Numbered from the stretch's first letter, positions 25,979 to 36,180 are shown. The stretch: DNA of 64,000 nucleotides from an uncultured Lachnospiraceae bacterium (GCA_947089905.1 CAMUMG010000002.1:355947-419946), one strand, 5' to 3'. The notes: generated by a model from the letters alone, not told the origin. Numbers and translations: made by a program.

Positions 25979-27925
25979 GTGAATCAATATCCACATTTAT
26001 TTTCACCAATTCAGATTGGCAAGACAACTGTAAAGAATCGAATTTTTATGCCGCCGATTTCTACAAATTTGGCGAAGAAAGGTTATGTAACAGATGAATT
26101 AATAGCACATTATGCTGCTAGAGCAAAAGGCGGGGTAGGCTTGATTGTTACAGAGGTAACGACCGTAGAACCTACATATATTTATCTGCCGGGAGATATG
26201 TCAATTTGTGATGACTCCTATATTGAGGGGTGGGAAAGGCTTACAAAAGCAGTTCACCAATACGACACAAAGATTTTACCACAGCTTTTTCATCCAGCTT
26301 ATATGGCGTTTCCAATACCGGGTACCCCAAAATTGATTGCTCCTTCTAATATCGGTCCTTATTATGCAAAAGAAGCTCCAAGAGCTGTTACAAAAGAAGA
26401 GTTAAAAATCATTATCCGTCAATTTGGAGAGGCAGCAGATAGGGTAAAAAGAGCAGGAGGTGATGGAGTAGAGATTCATGCGGCTCATGCCCATGGGTTA
26501 TTAGGAGGTTTTTTGTCACCGTTATATAATAAAAGGACAGATGAATATGGCGGAGATATCTGCCATCGTCTGCGGCTGACATTAGAAGTAATTGCACAGG
26601 TACGTAAAGTTTGTGGAGAAGATTTTATTATAGATGTCAGGATCTCTGGAGATGAGTATACAGATGGAGGTCTAAATCTAAATGATGGAATCTATATTGC
26701 AAAACAGCTAGAGAAAGCAGGAGTAGATTTTATTCATATATCAGGTGGAACAACGATTATGAGAGGAAGTTCCATTCCTGCACCTGGAACACCTATGGGT
26801 TCTCATATAAAACTAGCGGAAGAAATTAAAAAACATATTTCCATCCCTGTGGCAACGGTAGGAAGAATTACAGAGCCTTGGATTGCACAAGAGCTGATCG
26901 AAAATGGAAAGACAGATATTTGTATGATCGGGCGTGCAAATTTATGTGATCCAGAGTTTTCCTTGAAAGCACAAAATGGAAGAGAAGAAGAAATTCGTCC
27001 TTGTATTGGATGTCTACGTTGTCTAAACGGTATTATGTTTGGAAAACGGATAGCTTGTTCTATTAATCCATCTTTGGAATTAGAAAATGAAGATACCATT
27101 TCTGAGGCAGAAGAAAAGAAAAAAATTCTGATTATCGGCGGCGGACCTGCGGGAATGGAAGCTGCTTATATAGCAAAAAAAAGAGGGCATCATGTAGTTC
27201 TATGCGAAAAGGAAGATACACTTGGAGGGCTTATGAGGCTTGCAGCCGTACCGATTGCAAAGCAGGATTTGACAAAAGTAATTCAGTATATGTCAAAAAG
27301 GTTAGAAAACATCGGAGTAGAAATCCGTCTTAATTGTACTATAACAAAGGAAATGCTAGAACAGGAGTTTAAAGGTTATGAGGTGATTGCCTCAACAGGT
27401 GCAACGCCTATTGTCATTCAGGCATTTACCGGATTTAAACAATGGATGACAGCAGATGATATTTTAGCAGGAAAGGCATTTCCGGGAAGAAAAATAGTCA
27501 TTATAGGAGGAGGCTCCGTTGGCTGCGAAACAGCAGATTATCTTGCACCATTAATTCATGATCTGTTTCCAAGAAATCGTGAGATTACTGTTTTAGAAAT
27601 GGAAAAAGGTGTTATGTTAAATGAATCTGGACCGGGAAGAAGCCTTTTGGTTCAAAGGATGTTAAAAAAAGGTGTAGAGCTTATTTGTAATGCAAAAGTA
27701 GAAAAAGTAGACCAAGAAAATATTTATTATATAAAAGATGGAAAAGAATTTTGTATTTCCGATGCAGATACTTTAGTATTTGCAGCAGGATACCGCAATG
27801 ACTTTGCTGTAGAAGAAATGCTAAAAGAATGCGATATGAATTATCATATAATTGGAGATGCTAAAAAAACAGGCAATATAAAAGATGCTATTACACAGGG
27901 ATATCAGACAGCAAAAGATATTTAA
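25979..27925 (+). CDS. Old Yellow Enzyme family flavoprotein (FMN/4Fe-4S/FAD)
   Basis: A 648-residue NADH:flavin oxidoreductase of the 2,4-dienoyl-CoA reductase/BaiCD type. An FMN TIM barrel (HAAHAHG with active-site His pair, YNKRTDEYGG) is followed by CIGCLRCLNG...C for a 4Fe-4S cluster, then FAD/NAD(P) Rossmann motifs (IIGGGPAGMEAA, IIGGGSVGCETAD). It should reduce an activated C=C or enone; the substrate is unknown. The GTG start has AAAGGAGG. The partner gene follows after 18 bases. Confidence 0.92.
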   Translation: MNQYPHLFSPIQIGKTTVKNRIFMPPISTNLAKKGYVTDELIAHYAARAKGGVGLIVTEVTTVEPTYIYLPGDMSICDDSYIEGWERLTKAVHQYDTKILPQLFHPAYMAFPIPGTPKLIAPSNIGPYYAKEAPRAVTKEELKIIIRQFGEAADRVKRAGGDGVEIHAAHAHGLLGGFLSPLYNKRTDEYGGDICHRLRLTLEVIAQVRKVCGEDFIIDVRISGDEYTDGGLNLNDGIYIAKQLEKAGVDFIHISGGTTIMRGSSIPAPGTPMGSHIKLAEEIKKHISIPVATVGRITEPWIAQELIENGKTDICMIGRANLCDPEFSLKAQNGREEEIRPCIGCLRCLNGIMFGKRIACSINPSLELENEDTISEAEEKKKILIIGGGPAGMEAAYIAKKRGHHVVLCEKEDTLGGLMRLAAVPIAKQDLTKVIQYMSKRLENIGVEIRLNCTITKEMLEQEFKGYEVIASTGATPIVIQAFTGFKQWMTADDILAGKAFPGRKIVIIGGGSVGCETADYLAPLIHDLFPRNREITVLEMEKGVMLNESGPGRSLLVQRMLKKGVELICNAKVEKVDQENIYYIKDGKEFCISDADTLVFAAGYRNDFAVEEMLKECDMNYHIIGDAKKTGNIKDAITQGYQTAKDI

Positions 27926-27943
27926 AAAGAAAGGATAAAGAAT

Positions 27944-29959
27944 ATGAATAACTCTCTGTTATTGCAGCCGTTAAAAGTCGGCAGCCAGACTTTGAAAAAC
28001 CGTATTATGTTTCCGCCATTAACTACTGGATATGAGGAAAGAGATGGTTCTATTGGAGAACGTAGTTTTCACTTTTATGAACGTTTAGCCAAAGGAGGAG
28101 TTTCCTATATTGTAATTGGAGATGTAGCACCAGTAAATACAGCTTCTCCAACTCCGAAACTCTGTGATGACAGACAGATTCCATCATTTAAAAGGCTGGC
28201 AGACGCAGTTCATACATATGATTGTAAATTGGCATTACAAATTTTCCATCCAGAATATGATGTGCCGGGAGTAGGAAGGATGATTGTGGGAGCTATGACA
28301 GCCGCAAAAGAGGCTGAAGCCGCAAAAGCCGCTGGTGATATGGCACTTTTTGAAGAAAAGATGACACAGTCCAATCAAATCCGTACACAGGCATATCAAA
28401 AACTGCATCACGATATGCTGCATTTTGTAAGTGAAGCAACAATCGAACAGCTTATGGAAATAAAATCTGCAATAGCTGTTTGTGCAAAGCGTGCAAAGGC
28501 AGCAGGAGTAGATGCAATAGAAGTTCACGGAGATCGTCTGTTAGGCTCTTTATGTTCTTCTCTATTAAATCATCGGGAAGATTCTTATGGCGGAAGTTTG
28601 GAAAACCGTGTTCGCTATGCTTTAGAAGTAGTAAAAGCGATAAAAGAGGCTGTACCAGATTTGATTTTAGAATATAAGCTACCAATTATTACAACAAATA
28701 CAGATGGATCTATGCGTGGAAAAGGTGGACTCTTTCCAGAAGAGGCAAAGAAATTTGCTGTTTTGCTAGAAGAGGCAGGCGTAGATATGATTCAGGTTGC
28801 ACAGGCAAACCATACAGGAAATATGGGAGATACGATTCCTCCGATGGGAACTGTACCTTATAATTGGACTTTGCCGATTGCACAGGAAATAAAATCACTG
28901 GTTTCTGTTCCAATCGTAACAGTAGGTCGTGTTATTACCGTAGAGGCAGGAGAAAAGATTTTAGAAGAAGGTCAAGCAGATATGATTGGATATGGTCGTT
29001 CCCTTCTGACAGATCCGGATATCGCAAAAAAAGTAGAAACCGGCGAACCAATTCGTACTTGTCTTAACTGTAATAAAGGATGTGTAGATGCGATTCAGGA
29101 TCGCCGTTATATTTCCTGTGTTTTGAATGCAGAAAATGGAGATGAAGCTACGATTTCCATTCGTGAAGGAGAAGGAGAGAAAAAGGTAGTTGTGATAGGG
29201 GCTGGAATTGCGGGATTGGAAGCTGCCAGAGTAGCTGCAAAACGTGGATATCAAGTACAAATTTATGATACTGCTAAAAAAATGGGGGGACAGATTTTAT
29301 TAGCCGCTGTTCCTCCTAGGAAATCCGAGATTTTACGTGCGGTGGAATATTATGAAAAAATTCTTCCAACATTAGGTGTTACAATAAAGTTGGGACAGAC
29401 CTGTGATATAGATACTATGAATCAAGCAGACGCAGTAATTGTAGCGGTAGGAGCTGAAAATGTGATTTTACCAGTAACCGGTTCATCTGCCGAAAACGTA
29501 GTTTCTGCATGGGACATCCTTGCAGGAAAGAAAACAGTATCAGGACGTTGTGCTGTTATTGGAGGCGGTCTAGTAGGAACAGAAACAGCAGAATATCTGT
29601 TACAGAAAGGATGTAACGTTTCTATTGTCGAAATGTTGGATAAGATTGCAAATGGAGAATCCTCTACGATTCTTCCAATTATTATGAAAGATTTTGAGGA
29701 ACATCAAGTACAACAGTATACCAATACAAAGGTGACAGCAATTCTGCCGTCAGGTGTGGAAGCAATCAATACAAAGACACAAGAAACAATCACTATTCCA
29801 TGTGATTATGTTGTAATGGCAGTTGGTTCAAAGAAACTCCCATTTTCTACAGATGGAATTACTGTTCCAGTAAAATTTGTTGGAGATTGTTCTGGAGAGA
29901 AAACAGCAAGTATTACAGAAGCAATTAGAAGTGGATATCACGCGGCAAATGAGATTTAG
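27944..29959 (+). CDS. Old Yellow Enzyme flavoprotein, candidate bilirubin reductase
   Basis: A 671-residue relative of the preceding protein with the same layout: FMN barrel, CLNCNKGC...C cluster motif, FAD motif VIGAGIAGLEAA and NAD(P) motif VIGGGLVGTETAE. In place of the usual HAAH it has HGDR at residues 195-198 (AIEVHGDRLLGSL), the motif reported for gut bilirubin reductase BilR. An inserted helical stretch (about residues 112-165, rich in AKEAEAAKAAG) explains the shifted position. Bilirubin reduction is inferred from the motif; cinnamate-, enone- or other C=C reduction remains possible. It is co-transcribed with the gene before it. Confidence 0.75.
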   Translation: MNNSLLLQPLKVGSQTLKNRIMFPPLTTGYEERDGSIGERSFHFYERLAKGGVSYIVIGDVAPVNTASPTPKLCDDRQIPSFKRLADAVHTYDCKLALQIFHPEYDVPGVGRMIVGAMTAAKEAEAAKAAGDMALFEEKMTQSNQIRTQAYQKLHHDMLHFVSEATIEQLMEIKSAIAVCAKRAKAAGVDAIEVHGDRLLGSLCSSLLNHREDSYGGSLENRVRYALEVVKAIKEAVPDLILEYKLPIITTNTDGSMRGKGGLFPEEAKKFAVLLEEAGVDMIQVAQANHTGNMGDTIPPMGTVPYNWTLPIAQEIKSLVSVPIVTVGRVITVEAGEKILEEGQADMIGYGRSLLTDPDIAKKVETGEPIRTCLNCNKGCVDAIQDRRYISCVLNAENGDEATISIREGEGEKKVVVIGAGIAGLEAARVAAKRGYQVQIYDTAKKMGGQILLAAVPPRKSEILRAVEYYEKILPTLGVTIKLGQTCDIDTMNQADAVIVAVGAENVILPVTGSSAENVVSAWDILAGKKTVSGRCAVIGGGLVGTETAEYLLQKGCNVSIVEMLDKIANGESSTILPIIMKDFEEHQVQQYTNTKVTAILPSGVEAINTKTQETITIPCDYVVMAVGSKKLPFSTDGITVPVKFVGDCSGEKTASITEAIRSGYHAANEI

Positions 29960-30425
29960 GAGTTAAAAAATTTATATAGTAATATATAGGAAAGAAAAGG
30001 ACATTTTCAAAAAGAAAGTGTCAATCGGAAACACTTCCTAAAGATTACTGTGTGAGCAATGACAATGATCGGATACGCAAATTTGAGAGAGAAATTTTTC
30101 CTAGAGAATGTAATATTTTTATTGATAAACAGAAAATATTATATGGATATTTTATAATATCTGTGAGGACTTGAAAGTATTCGCTATCTCGAATATAATA
30201 AACATGACACATTATAGATGGAACATATCACAAAGAAGAATTGTAGTTTGTTGTAAAGAAGGCAAGATTGAAAGTACAGTTCTGAAAAGGCGTATGTGGA
30301 TCATGCCTGCTATTACAAAAATTCTAACACTCCTCGAAAAGTACGAAATATAAAACAGCAAATACATTATAAAAAAAGAAAAAATCTAAAATAACATAAG
30401 ATATGCAAAACAAGGAGAATGAACT
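29960..30425. other. Intergenic stretch with decayed mobile and HTH genes
   Basis: No intact gene. In the plus frame at 30043-30132, VSNDNDRIRKFEREIFPREC is followed by NIFIDKQ, which resembles the N-terminal part of a small resolvase (VS..., IFIDKQ before the usual SGKDF) and then loses the frame. A decayed HTH gene follows at 30171-30353. Confidence 0.4.
30171..30353 (+). pseudogene. Remnant of a helix-turn-helix accessory gene
   Basis: RWNISQRRIVVCCKEGKIES and LKRRMWIMPA match the pattern of small HTH proteins (WNISxRRIxxxCKEGRIxGAxxxGRxWxIP) that often lie beside Fic and restriction genes. The N-terminal part has lost its frame and the C-terminal ending is shifted, so it is probably non-functional. 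It lies 70 bases before hsdM. Confidence 0.5.
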
Positions 30426-32021
30426 ATGAATGAAGGAAAAGACTTATTGACCGTGTTATGGAGTGGTGCAGATGTTTTAAGGGGAAAAATGGATGCAAAC
30501 GAATATAAAACCTATCTTTTAGGTCTTGTTTTCTATAAATATTTATCTGACTCCTACTTAGTAAAGGTATATGATTTACTGAATGATGCAAAACCCGATA
30601 GTCTAAACGAGGCACAGTCAGTATATGAGGAGGCAATGAAATCGGATGATGCTTTCGACCTGCTTGAAGAAATAAAGGAGTCAATGCACTATACACTTGA
30701 TCCAGACATGACTTACATCAGTATATTGAACGCAGCAAAAAATAATTCATTCAACAGGGAAAAACTACAGGCGGCTTTCAATCGAATTGAAGAGTCTGAT
30801 GAACTTTTTAATGGATTGTTTGCGGATGTGGATTTATATTCGAATAGACTTGGAACAGGCGATCAAAAACAGAGTGCTACGATTGCAGAGGTCATTAAAG
30901 TCTTAGATGGTGCTGATCTTATCCACACGGAGGGCGATGTTCTTGGAAATTCATACGAATATCTGATTGGTCAATTTGCATCTGAAACAGGAAAGAAAGC
31001 AGGAGAATTTTATACTCCGCATGGTCCTGCACAGATTTTATGTAGAATTGTAATGGTTGGTCAGGAACAGAAAAAGGGATTGCAGGTATATGATCCCTGT
31101 ATGGGTTCAGCATCTTTGATGTTAAGCTGTCGGAACTACTCAAAGGAGCCTGATTTTATAAAATACTACGGGCAGGAACTTATGCCATCAACATATAATT
31201 TAGCGCGTATGAATATGTTTCTGCACGGTGTTCTTCCAGAAAATCAACACCTTCGCAACGGAGATACTCTTGATGCTGACTGGCCGACAGGTGAAGAAAC
31301 AGAGTTCGATGCGGTAACAATGAATCCGCCTTATTCCGCAAATTGGTCTGCGGCAGAGGGTTTTAAACAGGATGAGAGATTTATGGACTATGGAGGAAAA
31401 CTTGCTCCAAAGTCCAAGGCTGACTACGCTTTTCTGCTTCATGGCTTCTATCATTTGAAACAGACAGGAACAATGGCGATTGTTCTTCCGCATGGCGTTT
31501 TGTTTCGGGGTGCGACAGAAGGGGCAATCCGGCAGATTCTTCTTGAAAATGGTTCGATTTATGCAGTAATCGGACTTCCTGCAAATATGTTTTACAATAC
31601 CTCTATTCCTACATGTATTATCGTTCTGAAAAAACACAGGGAAGGGCGGGATGTCCTGTTCATTGATGCTTCTAAACTGTATGAAAAAGAGAAAAAACAG
31701 AATGTAATGCAGGAAAAGCATATTGACCATGTGCTTGAACTGTATTGTAATAGAGTGTCGGTTGATAAAGAAGCTTATCTGGCATCTTTTGAAGATATCA
31801 AAGCCAATGATTATAATTTGAATATTCCAAGATATATTGACACAAGCGAAGAAGAACAGGAAATTGATCTTCACCAGCTCTCAGAAAGCATTAAAACGAC
31901 AAATAAGGCTATCAAAGAAAGTAATGCTAGTTTGCTTGAAATGTTGGGGGATTTAACTTTTTCTAATCCAGAAACAAAAGACGCGGTGGAGAAACTCATC
32001 AGCGTTTTTCGGGAGGTGTGA
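30426..32021 (+). CDS. hsdM: Type I restriction-modification, methyltransferase subunit
   Basis: An N6-adenine methyltransferase of 531 residues, part of the M2S methylase and R2M2S restriction complex. The N-terminal HsdM helical domain (residues about 1-150) is followed by EFYTPHGPAQILCRIV, the SAM-binding VYDPCMGSASLML and the catalytic NPPY in MNPPYSANWS. AAGGAG precedes the ATG. hsdS follows immediately. Confidence 0.96.
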   Translation: MNEGKDLLTVLWSGADVLRGKMDANEYKTYLLGLVFYKYLSDSYLVKVYDLLNDAKPDSLNEAQSVYEEAMKSDDAFDLLEEIKESMHYTLDPDMTYISILNAAKNNSFNREKLQAAFNRIEESDELFNGLFADVDLYSNRLGTGDQKQSATIAEVIKVLDGADLIHTEGDVLGNSYEYLIGQFASETGKKAGEFYTPHGPAQILCRIVMVGQEQKKGLQVYDPCMGSASLMLSCRNYSKEPDFIKYYGQELMPSTYNLARMNMFLHGVLPENQHLRNGDTLDADWPTGEETEFDAVTMNPPYSANWSAAEGFKQDERFMDYGGKLAPKSKADYAFLLHGFYHLKQTGTMAIVLPHGVLFRGATEGAIRQILLENGSIYAVIGLPANMFYNTSIPTCIIVLKKHREGRDVLFIDASKLYEKEKKQNVMQEKHIDHVLELYCNRVSVDKEAYLASFEDIKANDYNLNIPRYIDTSEEEQEIDLHQLSESIKTTNKAIKESNASLLEMLGDLTFSNPETKDAVEKLISVFREV

Positions 32022-32023
32022 CA

Positions 32024-33208
32024 ATGGCGAATACACCGAATATAAGGTTTAAGGGTTTTGTGGGAGATTGGGAACAGAGGAAATTGGGGGAGAGCTTTAA
32101 AGAAAGAACAGAAAGAGCAACCGGAGATGAAGAATTACTGTCGGTAACAATAGGAAATGGCATTATCAAACAAACAGATTCTGATAAGAGAAATATAGCT
32201 TCGGAAGATAAAAGTAATTATAAAATTGTGCGAAAGGGTGATGTTCCTTACAATTCTATGAGAATGTGGCAAGGAGCAGTCGGAAACTCAGAATATGACG
32301 GAATTGTAAGCCCTGCGTACACTGTACTCATACCAACAGCACAAGCAAATGGTAAGTTTTTTATGGAATTGTTCAAGAAAGAATCAACATTGAAAATATT
32401 CCAAAGATGGTCACAAGGTTTAACATCTGATACATGGAACTTAAAATTCCCAGTATTGTCTTCCATAGAATTTTATATTCCATCGATAAAAGAACAGACC
32501 AAGATTGCTGAATATTTTAAAAGTTTCGACCACCTTATCACCCTTCATCAGCGTAAGTGTGATGAAGTGAAACTACTTAAAAAATTTATGCTCCAAAAAA
32601 TGTTCCCAAAGAGTGGTGAGCTAATTCCAGAGATTCGTTTTGCAGGATTTACTGGCGATTGGGAACGGCGTAAGCTGGGGGAAGTGTTTAAAGAATACTC
32701 TGAGAAGAATCATCCAGAGTTGCCAGCACTGACAATAATTCAAGGCGGTGGGACTGTAAAAAGAGAGGAATCAGATAGAAATTTAATGTATGATAAGTCG
32801 AATTTATCAGGGTATAAAATGGTTCGGGGAAATGACTTTATCGTACATTTGCGTTCTTTTGAAGGAGGACTGGAAAAAGCATCATCAGATGGCATAATAA
32901 GCCCTGCGTATCATACATTTCATGGCGAGAATGTGGATTCAAGATTTTACTATCCTTACTTCAGATCGCATGAGTTTATTAAGAGAAAATTGATAGCTCA
33001 TGTATATGGAATTAGAGATGGAAGAAGTATTAATATAGATGGGATGAAAACGATTGAAATCCCGTATACTTCTTATAAAGAACAATGTAAAATTGGTGAC
33101 TATTTGGAGAACCTCGACCACCTCATCACCCTCCACCAGCGTAAGTGTGACCAACTAAAAGAAGTAAAGCGTTTTATGCTACAAAATATGTTTCCACAGA
33201 AAGGATAA
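32024..33208 (+). CDS. hsdS: Type I restriction-modification, specificity subunit
   Basis: A 394-residue DNA-recognition subunit with two target recognition domains (residues about 5-160 and 205-355), each followed by a near-identical helical spacer: DHLITLHQRKCDEVKLLKKF and DHLITLHQRKCDQLKEVKRF. These repeats set the spacing of the two half-sites and are possible recombination points. ATG 32024 follows GGGAGGTG; a GTG two codons earlier is an alternative. No additional hsdS copies or invertase lie in the window. The target sequence cannot be predicted by eye. Confidence 0.95.
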   Translation: MANTPNIRFKGFVGDWEQRKLGESFKERTERATGDEELLSVTIGNGIIKQTDSDKRNIASEDKSNYKIVRKGDVPYNSMRMWQGAVGNSEYDGIVSPAYTVLIPTAQANGKFFMELFKKESTLKIFQRWSQGLTSDTWNLKFPVLSSIEFYIPSIKEQTKIAEYFKSFDHLITLHQRKCDEVKLLKKFMLQKMFPKSGELIPEIRFAGFTGDWERRKLGEVFKEYSEKNHPELPALTIIQGGGTVKREESDRNLMYDKSNLSGYKMVRGNDFIVHLRSFEGGLEKASSDGIISPAYHTFHGENVDSRFYYPYFRSHEFIKRKLIAHVYGIRDGRSINIDGMKTIEIPYTSYKEQCKIGDYLENLDHLITLHQRKCDQLKEVKRFMLQNMFPQKG

Positions 33209-33210
33209 AT

Positions 33211-36180
33211 ATGGCAGAATTAGAATCCGTAATAGAAAAAAGGCTGATAGAGCAGCTTTGCTGCGATGAATCACAGTGGACATACCGACCAGACATCAGA
33301 ACTGAAAAACAGCTATGGGACAATTTTAAATATATCTTAGAACAAAATAATAAGGCAAAACTAAAGGATATTCCATTGAGCGAGTCAGAATTTGCAAAGA
33401 TTAAGAACGATTTGTCCCATGCCTCCTTTTATGATGCTGGTAAATGGCTGGTTGGCGAAAATGGCAAGGTGTATGTTCATGTACAGAGAGGAAATGAGAC
33501 ACTTCATCTTATGGTTATGAATAATGAGCATATTGCTGGTGGAACGAGTGTCTATGAGGTGATAAACCAATATCAGGCGTTTGGTTTCAAGGAACAAGAA
33601 GGAAGCAGAAATAGGCGGTTTGATGTTTCGCTGCTCATCAATGGCATACCGCTAATACATATCGAATTGAAAAATAAAGAACATTCTTATATGGATGGTT
33701 TCCGACAGATAAAGAAGTATATTGCTGAGGGCAAATTTCATGGTATCTTTTCAAATGTGCAGATGTTTGTAGTGAGCAATGCTGTAGATACGAAATATTT
33801 CGCTGCCGCAAGGGATACAGAGCTGAACAAAAAATTTATATCTGGGTGGCTTGACAAAGAAAATCTGCCAGTTTGTGATTACATTGATTTTGCTAAAGCA
33901 GTACTTAAAATTCCAGAGGCACATGAGATGGTGGCAAAATATACTGTGTTAGATAATGATAAGAAAAAGATTCTTATTCTGCGTCCTTATCAGATTCATG
34001 CGATTGAAGCAATGCGCGAGGCTTCCAAGAAGGGAAAATCAGGTTTTATCTGGCATACAACAGGTTCTGGCAAGACGATGACATCATATAAGGCAACACG
34101 CAATCTACTCATGGATATCCCGTCAATTGATAAGACAGTATTCCTGATTGATCGAAAGGACTTGGATACACAGACAAAACTAGCTTTTCAGTCATACGCA
34201 GAAAACGATACGATTGATGTAGACGATACGGATTATGTTGATACCTTAATTAAGCGGATGACCGATGACAGCCGTCAGATGATCGTTACAACAAGACAAA
34301 AAATGCAGATTATGGTCAGTAAGCGGCTAAAAGAGGGAAGCAGAGAATACGAAAAAATAAAAGGTTTGAAACTGGCATTTGTAGTAGACGAATGCCATAG
34401 GGCAGTCACTCCACAGACAAAACGTGATTTAGAACGTTTCTTTTCTAATTCGTTATGGTATGGCTTTACTGGAACGCCTATTTTTGAAGAAAATAAATAC
34501 GAGCAGAAAGGTGATCTGCCTCAAACGACCGATCAGTTGTATGGGAATAATGGAAAGCCTTTACACAGCTATACCATTAAAGAGGCGATTCATGACGAGG
34601 CTGTACTTGGCTTTATGGTTGAGAATCTTGGACCGAAAGGGATATCTTCAGAGGAAGAGGCGCAGCTGTATGATACCGAAACACATATGCGCAGCGTTCT
34701 AGATGTTATTCTGAATCAATCTTATGCCAAGTTTGGAATGCAGAATGGACGTGGAAGGACTTATGAGGCACTATTGACAGTCAAGTCCATCGCCATTGCA
34801 CAGAAATACTATGACCTTCTCAAAAAAATAGTAAACGGTGAGGACGAGTTAAAAATTAGCGAGAATATGCACAGGGCACTTCCTGATTTCCCGAAATTTG
34901 CCATAACCTATTCTGTTTCCGAGAATGAGGAGACTTCTCAGATGAATCAGGAAAAGATGAAAGAATCATTATACGACTATAACCAGATGTTTGGAACTCA
35001 TTTTGGAATAGAAGAAATTAATGCGTATAACAGTAACCTGAATGATCGCCTTGCACGGAAGGATAAAAAATACCTGAATAGAGAGCAGCAGTTGGATATT
35101 GTTATTGTGGTGGACAGACTTCTTACGGGATTTGATGCTCCTTGCCTTTCAACTCTCTTTATAGATAGGCAACCAATGACTCCGCAGAATATCATTCAGG
35201 CATTTTCTCGCACGAACAGACTGTTTGATGAGGGAAAACAATACGGACAGATTGTGACATTCCAAGCGCATGATAATTTCAAAAAGGCTATTAATGATGC
35301 CCTTATGCTTTACTCTCGTGGAGGAGACGGGAATCCAATTGCAGAGGATTGGGATGATGTGAAAAAGTCGTTTATAATTTCACTCAAATCTATACGAAAT
35401 CTGGCACAGACACCAGAGGCAATCGCGGGACTTTCTCGTAAACAGAAAAAAGCGTTTATACAGCTTTTCCGGGCGTTAGATCATGATTTTGCACATCTAA
35501 AGTCATTTTCCATATACAATGACTGTGTACTTGATGAGTGGGAATTCAGTGAGTTAGAATATGAAGACTTTGCTGCAATGTATAAAAATGTTATGGAAGA
35601 ACTAAAAAAGCCGGGAGATGACACAGATTCTGTGGACGAACCTGTTCGTGATGACTATGAACTTATAGCATACAGCAAATTACGTATTGATTTTGAATAT
35701 ATTGTAGAACTACTACGGGGATTTGTTGAGTTCTTAGATCAGTCTTTAAAGGATTATGATGAGACATCTTTTGAAGCAAAAATAAGAACGCTTCGGGAGA
35801 TTATTGTTGAATTTTCGGGTAATAATCCGAAACTTAGTGTGCTGCTGACGAAGGTTGTTGATGAAATAGAAGCGGACAGGGGAAGATATATCGGGCAGGA
35901 TATATCGGTAATTATAAATCAAATGCGTTATGCCGCGATTGACAAAGAAATACAAAAGTTTGCCAAGAAGTGGTATCTTAGTGTGGATGACGTCAAATAT
36001 GAAGCATATAATTACAGAGATGGCGAACTTGCCAATGAGAATAAACTAAAGGATAGTGTGGATTATACAGCTTATAGGGAAGCCATACCAGATGCTTTAC
36101 CTAAGTTCAAATTTAGAAAGCGAATGATTGATGAATTTAAGGAAGTTTTGATGCCGGAAATTGCTCCATTGATTGACTAA
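33211..36180 (+). CDS. hsdR: Type I restriction-modification, endonuclease/translocase subunit
   Basis: A 989-residue restriction motor, full length. The nuclease domain has RFDVSLLINGIPLIHIELKN (PD-ExK type), the translocase has Walker A HTTGSGKTMTS, DECHRAV (motif II), TGTP (motif III) and the late motifs GFDAPCLSTLF and QAFSRTNRLF. The C-terminal helical part binds HsdM. It starts two bases after hsdS, so M, S and R form one operon and the system looks complete and intact. Confidence 0.96.
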   Translation: MAELESVIEKRLIEQLCCDESQWTYRPDIRTEKQLWDNFKYILEQNNKAKLKDIPLSESEFAKIKNDLSHASFYDAGKWLVGENGKVYVHVQRGNETLHLMVMNNEHIAGGTSVYEVINQYQAFGFKEQEGSRNRRFDVSLLINGIPLIHIELKNKEHSYMDGFRQIKKYIAEGKFHGIFSNVQMFVVSNAVDTKYFAAARDTELNKKFISGWLDKENLPVCDYIDFAKAVLKIPEAHEMVAKYTVLDNDKKKILILRPYQIHAIEAMREASKKGKSGFIWHTTGSGKTMTSYKATRNLLMDIPSIDKTVFLIDRKDLDTQTKLAFQSYAENDTIDVDDTDYVDTLIKRMTDDSRQMIVTTRQKMQIMVSKRLKEGSREYEKIKGLKLAFVVDECHRAVTPQTKRDLERFFSNSLWYGFTGTPIFEENKYEQKGDLPQTTDQLYGNNGKPLHSYTIKEAIHDEAVLGFMVENLGPKGISSEEEAQLYDTETHMRSVLDVILNQSYAKFGMQNGRGRTYEALLTVKSIAIAQKYYDLLKKIVNGEDELKISENMHRALPDFPKFAITYSVSENEETSQMNQEKMKESLYDYNQMFGTHFGIEEINAYNSNLNDRLARKDKKYLNREQQLDIVIVVDRLLTGFDAPCLSTLFIDRQPMTPQNIIQAFSRTNRLFDEGKQYGQIVTFQAHDNFKKAINDALMLYSRGGDGNPIAEDWDDVKKSFIISLKSIRNLAQTPEAIAGLSRKQKKAFIQLFRALDHDFAHLKSFSIYNDCVLDEWEFSELEYEDFAAMYKNVMEELKKPGDDTDSVDEPVRDDYELIAYSKLRIDFEYIVELLRGFVEFLDQSLKDYDETSFEAKIRTLREIIVEFSGNNPKLSVLLTKVVDEIEADRGRYIGQDISVIINQMRYAAIDKEIQKFAKKWYLSVDDVKYEAYNYRDGELANENKLKDSVDYTAYREAIPDALPKFKFRKRMIDEFKEVLMPEIAPLID

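Noticed and set aside
30171..30353. Intact 60-residue protein before hsdM
   Set aside because: It matches an HTH family only in its middle; the start and end are out of frame, so it is treated as a remnant.
32018..32023. GTG start for hsdS overlapping the hsdM stop
   Set aside because: The ATG at 32024 has better spacing from GGGAGGTG.
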